64,000 nt of DNA, taken from NCBI RefSeq assembly GCF_013520985.1, contig NZ_JACDTY010000012.1, positions 124,001 to 188,000 on the forward strand, read 5' to 3'. Source of the stretch: Mesorhizobium neociceri (GTDB lineage Bacteria > Pseudomonadota > Alphaproteobacteria > Rhizobiales > Rhizobiaceae). Made by a program: the position numbers and the translations under genes. The notes below the pieces were generated by a model. It did not search any database and was not told the DNA's origin. It saw only the letters and a program-made list of their open reading frames with translations. The number at the start of each line of letters is the position of its first letter. Position 1 is the first letter of the stretch. Positions 59,131 to 64,000 of the stretch are shown piece after piece.

Positions 59131-61577
59131 GATGATTGCTCCTTGTCTGGCTGGGGGAATTGCTGGAAAAGCTCGGCAGCCCAATCGAGGCCGCGCGCGC
59201 TCAGGAAGCGGGAAGCGAAGCTCTCCTCCCCGTGTTCGGACAGGATCCTGTCGATGAGGGTCTGCGTGGCTGGATCGGAGGCGCCGCAAAGCGCAAGCGT
59301 GATTGGGCCTAAGCCCAGCTCGAAGAGCCGGTTGCCGCGGCGCGACTGCAGATAGTATTGCCGCTTCGGCGTGGCGCGCGCGATCAGTTCGATCTGCCGT
59401 TCGTTCAGCCCAAAGCGCTCATAGGCTGCCCGAGCCTGCGGTTCCACGGCACGATCGTTGGGAAGAAAAATGCGCTGCGGGCAGCTCTCGATGATTGCGG
59501 GCGCGATTGACGAGCCAGCGATGTCGGCAAGCGACTGCGTGGCGAAGATTACGGACACGTTCTTCTTTCGCAGCACCTTCAGCCATTCGCGGATGCGGGC
59601 GGCAAACAGCGGATTGTCAAGATAGATCCAGGCCTCATCGAGCATGAGCAGCGTCGGCCGCCCGTCGAACCGCTCCTCGAGGCGATGGAACAGATAAGTC
59701 AGCACCGGCAGGACAGCGCTTTCCTCATGCATCAGTTCCTCGGTCTCGAAGCACTGCACGTCCGAGTTGGCGAGCCGATCATCATCCGCGTCGAGCAGCC
59801 GGCCGAAAGGACCGTCGAGCGTGTAGGGCATGAGCGCCAACTTCAGCGCGTTGGACTGAAGCAGCACCGCGAGGCCGGTGAGCGTTCGCTCTTGCGCCGG
59901 CGCGGTGGCAAGGCTGGTGAGCGCCGACCAGATTGCCTCCTTCACCTCTGGCGTGACGGTGACGTTCTCATGAGCAATCAAGCCGGTGATCCATTCCGCC
60001 GCCCAGCTTCGGGTAGCGGGGTCGCTGATCTTGCGCAGGGGCTGGAAGGCAAGCGCACCGTCGGCACCCAAGGCATGGTGTTCTCCGCCCATGGCAAGCG
60101 TTGCCGCGCGGGCCGAATTGCCCTTGTCGAAGAGATAAACTTGCGCGTCGGCATAGCGTCGGAACTGCAGAGCAATTAAGGTGAGCAGAACCGACTTGCC
60201 GGCACCGGTCGGTCCAACGATGAGCATGTGGCCGACATCGTCCACATGGGTGGAAAGCCGGAACGGCGTCGACCCGCTGGTCTCTGCAAAGAGAAGCGGC
60301 GGGGCCTCTGTCCGTGTGACCTTGGTCAGATGCTCGTTCGAGGTCGGACCGGCCCACACCGATGATAGCGGCATGAGATGGGCAAGGTTTAGCGTGTGGA
60401 GGAGCGGTTGGCGCACATTGGCATAGACATGACCGGGCAATGAGCCGAGCCACGCTTCGACTGCATTGACGCTTTCACGGATCGTGGTGAAGCCGAGGCC
60501 ATTGATGATGCGCTCGACCGCGCGAAGTTTCTCCGCCGCGGCTTGGCGATCCTCGTGCCACACCGTCACGGTCGTGGTGAGATAGCCGAAGCCGACATGA
60601 TCGCCGCCCAAAGCCTGAAGGGCGGCATCGGCATCGAGCGCCTTATTATCGGCGTCGCTGTCCACGAGAGGAACGGCTTCGTTCGTCACGACCTCGCGCA
60701 GGATGGCCGTGATCGATTTGCGCTTGGCAAACCACTGCCGGCGCAACCGCGTGAGCGTCTTCGTGGCTTCCGTCTTGTCGAGCGGGATGAAGCGCGTCAT
60801 CCAGCGATAGGCAAAATCCTGGTGGTTCAGCGCGTCGAGGATTCCGGGCCGCGTGACATTGGGAAAGCCGAGAACGGTGAGTGTGCGCAGATGCTGTTCA
60901 CCCAGCATCGGTTCCAGGCCGCCGGTAAGCGACGCGTCAACCAGGATGCCATCCAAATACATCGGCGTTTCCGGAACGGCGACTGGGTGGCGGCGGGTCG
61001 AGACGGTGCCGTGCAGATAGGTCAGCGTCTCGGCATCGTCGAGCACGCGCACTTCGGGCATGAAGCCCGACAGGAGGTCCAGCACACGGTCGGTCTCGTC
61101 ACGGAACCGCGCCAGCTCCTGGGGCCAGTCTCTTTCCCCTTCCGCACGACGCGAGTCGACGAGCGCGTTTTCCGCCCGGGCCTGGCTGTCCGGTGGCGGC
61201 ATGAACAGCAAGGTCAGGTGATAACGGCTCTCGAAGTGCGCGACCTTGCCCTCGAAGGCCGCACGCCGCTCTTCATCGACCAGCCACGACGCCGCGTCGG
61301 GAAAAGTAGAGCTCGGATAGCCCCGCGCTTCGGTGCGCTCGGCTTCGAAGAAGAGTGCCCAGCCGGAGCCGAGCCGTCTGAGCGCATTGTTTGCCCGCGA
61401 GCAAACACCTACGAGTTCGGCTTCCGTCGCGCTTTCGAGATCCGGGCCGCGGAACCGGAACGTCCGCTGAAAGCTGCCATCCTTGTTGAGCACGATGCCG
61501 GGCGCGACCAGCGCGGCCCAAGACAGGTGGTCGGCAAGCCTGTCGGCTTTGCTGCGGTATTCCGAAAGGTTCAGCAT
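59127..61577 (-). CDS. trbE: conjugal transfer ATPase TrbE (VirB4-like)
   Basis: 816 aa from ATG 61577 (MLNLSEYRSKADRLAD). Walker A GPTGAGKSVLL in the second half, Walker B LLMLDEAWIYLDNP, then IFATQSLADIAGSSIAPAII, the VirB4/CagE signature. It powers assembly and substrate transfer at the inner membrane. The 7-base overlap with trbD suggests coupling. Full length with no defects. Confidence 0.96.
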   Translation of the reverse strand: MLNLSEYRSKADRLADHLSWAALVAPGIVLNKDGSFQRTFRFRGPDLESATEAELVGVCSRANNALRRLGSGWALFFEAERTEARGYPSSTFPDAASWLVDEERRAAFEGKVAHFESRYHLTLLFMPPPDSQARAENALVDSRRAEGERDWPQELARFRDETDRVLDLLSGFMPEVRVLDDAETLTYLHGTVSTRRHPVAVPETPMYLDGILVDASLTGGLEPMLGEQHLRTLTVLGFPNVTRPGILDALNHQDFAYRWMTRFIPLDKTEATKTLTRLRRQWFAKRKSITAILREVVTNEAVPLVDSDADNKALDADAALQALGGDHVGFGYLTTTVTVWHEDRQAAAEKLRAVERIINGLGFTTIRESVNAVEAWLGSLPGHVYANVRQPLLHTLNLAHLMPLSSVWAGPTSNEHLTKVTRTEAPPLLFAETSGSTPFRLSTHVDDVGHMLIVGPTGAGKSVLLTLIALQFRRYADAQVYLFDKGNSARAATLAMGGEHHALGADGALAFQPLRKISDPATRSWAAEWITGLIAHENVTVTPEVKEAIWSALTSLATAPAQERTLTGLAVLLQSNALKLALMPYTLDGPFGRLLDADDDRLANSDVQCFETEELMHEESAVLPVLTYLFHRLEERFDGRPTLLMLDEAWIYLDNPLFAARIREWLKVLRKKNVSVIFATQSLADIAGSSIAPAIIESCPQRIFLPNDRAVEPQARAAYERFGLNERQIELIARATPKRQYYLQSRRGNRLFELGLGPITLALCGASDPATQTLIDRILSEHGEESFASRFLSARGLDWAAELFQQFPQPDKEQSS

Positions 61578-61843
61578 GCCAGCCACCCCTTCTGGCGAAG
61601 GTGGCGGATAAGCACACTGGCGAATTCCGGATCGCGCCTCGCTGCAAAAACCGCGATCGTGTGGCCGGCAATCCAGAGCATCAGCCCTGCGATCCATTGC
61701 TGCAGGCCAACGCCGATTGCCGCGGCCACTGTGCCACTAAGGATCGCCACCGCTCGCGGTGCGCCGCCCAATAGGATCGGCTCGGTCAATGCCCGGTGAA
61801 CCGGTACCTCGAAGCCTTCGATATGCTGCTCTCCGGGGGCCAT
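61571..61843 (-). CDS. trbD: conjugal transfer protein TrbD (VirB3-like)
   Basis: 90 aa from ATG 61843. EGFEVPVHRALTEPILLGGA near the N-terminus is the TrbD/VirB3 signature; two membrane helices follow (ILSGTVAAAIGVGLQQWI, LMLWIAGHTIAVFAA) with RRDPEFASVLIRHLRQKG at the end. It partners TrbE. Its start overlaps the trbC stop. The larger open frame extending to 62287 is only the reverse of trbC/trbB sequence. Confidence 0.93.
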   Translation of the reverse strand: MAPGEQHIEGFEVPVHRALTEPILLGGAPRAVAILSGTVAAAIGVGLQQWIAGLMLWIAGHTIAVFAARRDPEFASVLIRHLRQKGWLAC

Positions 61844-62151
61844 CAGACGAGCGCTCCACCACCGAAGGAGAAGAAGGATAGAAAGAAGCTCGATGCAGCA
61901 AAGGCGATCGACAGCCCGAACACGATCTGGATAAGCCGGCGGAAACCGCCTGCCGTGTCGCCGAAGGCGAGCGTCAGGCCGGTGGTGATGATGATGATCA
62001 CCGCGACGATCTTGGCGACCGGTCCCTGCACCGATTCCAGGATCTGCTGTAGTGGCTGTTCCCACGGCATGCCGGAGCCGGCCGCATAAGCCGGGGCAGT
62101 GAGAACAAACGTGAGCGCGGCGGACGAAAGAAAGCGAAGCTTCTTGCGCAT
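61843..62151 (-). CDS. trbC: conjugal transfer pilin TrbC (VirB2-like)
   Basis: 102 aa from ATG 62151 (AAAGGTC upstream). Signal peptide MRKKLRFLSSAALTFVLTAP then AYAAGSGMPWEQPLQQILES, followed by two hydrophobic helices (IVAVIIIITTGLTLAF, IVFGLSIAFAASSFFLSFF) as in VirB2/TrbC pilins. It is processed and, in RP4, cyclised. It follows trbB by 11 bases. Confidence 0.94.
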   Translation of the reverse strand: MRKKLRFLSSAALTFVLTAPAYAAGSGMPWEQPLQQILESVQGPVAKIVAVIIIITTGLTLAFGDTAGGFRRLIQIVFGLSIAFAASSFFLSFFSFGGGALV

Positions 62152-62162
62152 GAAGTGACCTT

Positions 62163-63131
62163 TCAAAGCTGTTGAAGTTGCGGAAGCGTGAGTTGGGTGA
62201 CGGCGTAGTCGCCGCTGCCATCGAGACCAGTGACCTCGGCAATCGCATCAATGTGGCGCGAGGATCCGCGTCCGGCGATGAAGACAATCAGACCGATGGC
62301 ATCGGCGATGAGGCGGCGGGGGACGGTGACGACGGTTTCCTGGGCGAGCTGCTCAATGCGGTAGAGGGCAGAGCGCGCCGAATTGGCGTGCACGGTGGCA
62401 ATGCCGCCGGGGTGCCCGGTGTTCCATGCCTTAAGCATGTCGAGGGCTTCGGCGCCCCTCACTTCGCCGACGATGATCCGATCGGGCCTGAGCCGCAGCG
62501 TCGAGCGTACGAGGTCGGCAAGCGTCACCGCACCCCGCCTCGTCCTCAAGGCAACACAGTCCTTTGCTGCGCATTGCAGTTCGCGCGTATCCTCGATCAG
62601 GATTACCCGTTCGTCACATTCGGCAACTTCGGCCAGCAGCGCATTGGCAAGCGTCGTCTTGCCCGAGGACGTACCGCCGGCAACCAGGATGTTGCGCCGC
62701 TCGCGCACTGCCTTCCTCAATGCATCAGCCTGCCCCGGAAGCATGATGCGATCGGCAACATAGTTGGCCAGCGTGTAGAGTTTTGCCGCAGGCTTGCGGA
62801 TGGCAAAGCATGGCGCCAAGACGACTGGCGGCAACAGCCCTTCGAAGCGCTCGCCCGAGGGCAGCTCGGCACTGACAATCGGGTTGTCGGCATGCACCTC
62901 GGCACGGACGTGGGAGGCGACGACGCGGATTATGCGTTCCGCCTCGGAAGGGTGCATGTGCACGCCGGTTTCGATCCGGCCTTCGCCCAACCGGTCGAGC
63001 CTCAGCGCGCCGTCGGGATTGACCATCACCTCGATCACAGCCGGATCGGCAAGCGCCTCAGTGATCGCCGGCCCCATGGCGGTGCGCAGCATGGCGCGGC
63101 GGCGATGGTTAGCCTCTGGGTGGGAGCTCAT
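62163..63131 (-). CDS. trbB: conjugal transfer ATPase TrbB (VirB11-like)
   Basis: 322 aa hexameric traffic ATPase. Walker A LVAGGTSSGKTTLANAL, the Asp box VILIEDTRELQCAAKD, Walker B-like RPDRIIVGEVRGAEALD and the His box WNTGHPGGIATVHANSA are all present. Its start overlaps the copG stop by four bases (ATGA). Drives pilus biogenesis at the cytoplasmic face. Confidence 0.96.
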   Translation of the reverse strand: MSSHPEANHRRRAMLRTAMGPAITEALADPAVIEVMVNPDGALRLDRLGEGRIETGVHMHPSEAERIIRVVASHVRAEVHADNPIVSAELPSGERFEGLLPPVVLAPCFAIRKPAAKLYTLANYVADRIMLPGQADALRKAVRERRNILVAGGTSSGKTTLANALLAEVAECDERVILIEDTRELQCAAKDCVALRTRRGAVTLADLVRSTLRLRPDRIIVGEVRGAEALDMLKAWNTGHPGGIATVHANSARSALYRIEQLAQETVVTVPRRLIADAIGLIVFIAGRGSSRHIDAIAEVTGLDGSGDYAVTQLTLPQLQQL

Positions 63132-63541
63132 CCTTCCCCTCCCCCGCCACCGTCTTTGCCAAGCGATCGTTTGCCGGAAGCGATTTGGCGGCCGACCTGC
63201 TCAACGAATTTATCGAAACGCTCCTGAGCGATGGCCTGCGTTGCCCTGTCCGGGATCGGCGTGTGAGCGTGGAGCGTGATCGAAAAGCGGATGAAGAGCG
63301 CGAGGCTCTCCAGGATCATCTCGCCATCGCGCCTGACATGAGCGAGTTCGCGCGAAAGACGGTCGAGCCTCACGCCGTAGCGCCGGTCGAGCTCGATCTC
63401 GCCACGCCGTTCGATGTACGCCTCGACCGCCTTCGCAACGATCGCGGACTTGGTGGTCGAGGGATCGCGGCTTAGGTTATCCAGTTTCTTGCTGAGCTCT
63501 GGCTCAAGCAAAAACTGATGTCGAATGCGGTGGGGCTTCAT
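63128..63541 (-). CDS. CopG/ribbon-helix-helix-type protein of the traG-trb operon
   Basis: 137 aa from ATG 63541 (MKPHRIRHQFLLEPELSKK). The N-terminal RHH fold is suggested by FLLEPELSKKLDNLS and STTKSAIVAKAVEAYIERRG; the remainder is helical (FVEQVGRQIASGKRSLGK) with a Gly-rich end. A protein of this kind sits between traG and trbB in many rhizobial ICEs, presumably regulating the operon. Confidence 0.85.
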   Translation of the reverse strand: MKPHRIRHQFLLEPELSKKLDNLSRDPSTTKSAIVAKAVEAYIERRGEIELDRRYGVRLDRLSRELAHVRRDGEMILESLALFIRFSITLHAHTPIPDRATQAIAQERFDKFVEQVGRQIASGKRSLGKDGGGGGEG

Positions 63542-63660
63542 GCGGCTCGTTCCACGGGCCAGCGCTTGGCGCGCCGGCGACGGGAACAAGCATCGGCCGA
63601 ACACCAGAAATCTGTTATGGCCCTTAACTACGCTGAGATGCGCTCTGCCTTTGAATGCCT

Positions 63661-64000
63661 TCAGAAGCCGGGCACGATGTCCTTGGCGTTGCCCGTTGTC
63701 TCGTTGATGCCGTAGGCGCGCGAGGCAGTCGAGATCCGGTCCATGACGCGCTTATCGGCTACCGTCTCGCTATCATCGTCAACGGGCTTGAAGAGGTCGT
63801 CCTGATCGGGCCCCTGGGGGACGACGGGCTGTTCTTCGGCCAGACCTGGATGACGTTGCTGCTGGAAACCTCCCTCGTCCCCGATTGCCGCGGCGGCAAT
63901 CTCGTCGTCTGAAGCTAGACGACGGTCAACGCCCCGCACCTGGCCAGTCCAGTCGTTCGCACACGACGCAGGGCAGTCCACATTGGAACCGTCGAGCAGC
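63661..64000 (-). CDS. traG: C-terminal end of coupling protein TraG (VirD4-like), partial
   Basis: The minus-strand frame is open to the window edge and ends AYGINETTGNAKDIVPGF, a C-terminal tail found in TraG proteins of rhizobial traG-trb operons. Upstream it reads LLDGSNVDCPASCANDWTGQ, an acidic, Cys-containing region. The ATPase motifs lie outside the window. TraG recruits the relaxosome to the Trb channel. It is separated from copG by 119 bases. Confidence 0.75.
   Translation of the reverse strand, partial: LLDGSNVDCPASCANDWTGQVRGVDRRLASDDEIAAAAIGDEGGFQQQRHPGLAEEQPVVPQGPDQDDLFKPVDDDSETVADKRVMDRISTASRAYGINETTGNAKDIVPGF

Noticed and set aside
62172..63227. A 351-codon plus-strand open frame opposite trbB
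   Set aside because: trbB on the other strand has all VirB11 motifs; this frame has none.
1..64000. tRNA or rRNA genes
   Set aside because: I saw no cloverleaf-compatible sequence with a T-loop motif and no rRNA segment; a covariance-model scan would be decisive.

Overview
The window looks like a chromosomal or symbiosis-island segment of a rhizobium, most likely Mesorhizobium. Supporting signs are high GC, a DUF768 protein (a family I associate with Mesorhizobium), a fixNOQP-fixGHIS cluster with fnrN and hemN, a NodS-like methyltransferase, a cysD-cysNC (nodPQ-type) pair, and a trb-type conjugation operon in the order found on rhizobial integrative and conjugative elements (ICEs).

Layout. 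(1) 0-12.4 kb: sulfate activation (cysNC), an RTX/beta-helix secreted protein, a short-chain dehydrogenase, many small housekeeping or stress proteins (PPC domain, cysteine hydrolase, GFA, HD, DUF427, DUF2934), a DUF892/MFS deletion scar, and a periplasmic ankyrin-cytochrome c fusion. (2) 12.4-18.1 kb: a gene graveyard with an internally deleted ATP-dependent DNA ligase, DUF768, two related small XRE regulators and frameshifted rhizobial proteins. It ends in an AT-rich patch where a guaA-3'-end-like core is flanked by 9-bp arm-like repeats, a candidate recombination (att) site. (3) 18.1-22.8 kb: an IS91-type element (tyrosine recombinase plus HUH transposase) whose recombinase gene is split by a 2.5-kb element carrying a large serine recombinase. 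(4) 23.3-35.1 kb: a defence island. It holds a giant Dsr1-like SIR2 protein, an uncharacterised 354-aa protein, a four-gene minus-strand cassette of unknown function, and a two-gene system of a SIR2-RecG/ATPase-APAZ fusion with a short prokaryotic Argonaute. (5) 35.5-40.3 kb: a broken CheB-like gene, a UbiM-like hydroxylase, a GH127 arabinofuranosidase and its decayed LacI-type regulator. (6) 40.5-52.5 kb: the microaerobic respiration module fixNOQP-fixGHIS (minus strand) with a hemerythrin-like gene, fnrN, hemN and a NodS-like gene. (7) 52.9-64.0 kb: a small XRE-like regulator, IS scraps, a frameshifted DUF2274 gene and trbI-G-F-L-J-E-D-C-B, copG and the 3' end of traG (all minus).

How parts work together. 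FixNOQP is the high-affinity cbb3 oxidase; FixGHIS assembles it and supplies its copper; FnrN is the oxygen-labile regulator; HemN makes haem without oxygen. This is the respiratory kit for life inside nodules. The trb/traG genes would build a mating-pair channel to move the island. The defence island pairs two NAD-consuming (SIR2) abortive-infection-type systems, one probably triggered by invader nucleic acid through the Argonaute guide. The numerous broken genes and nested mobile elements mark the 12-23 kb interval as an insertion hotspot.
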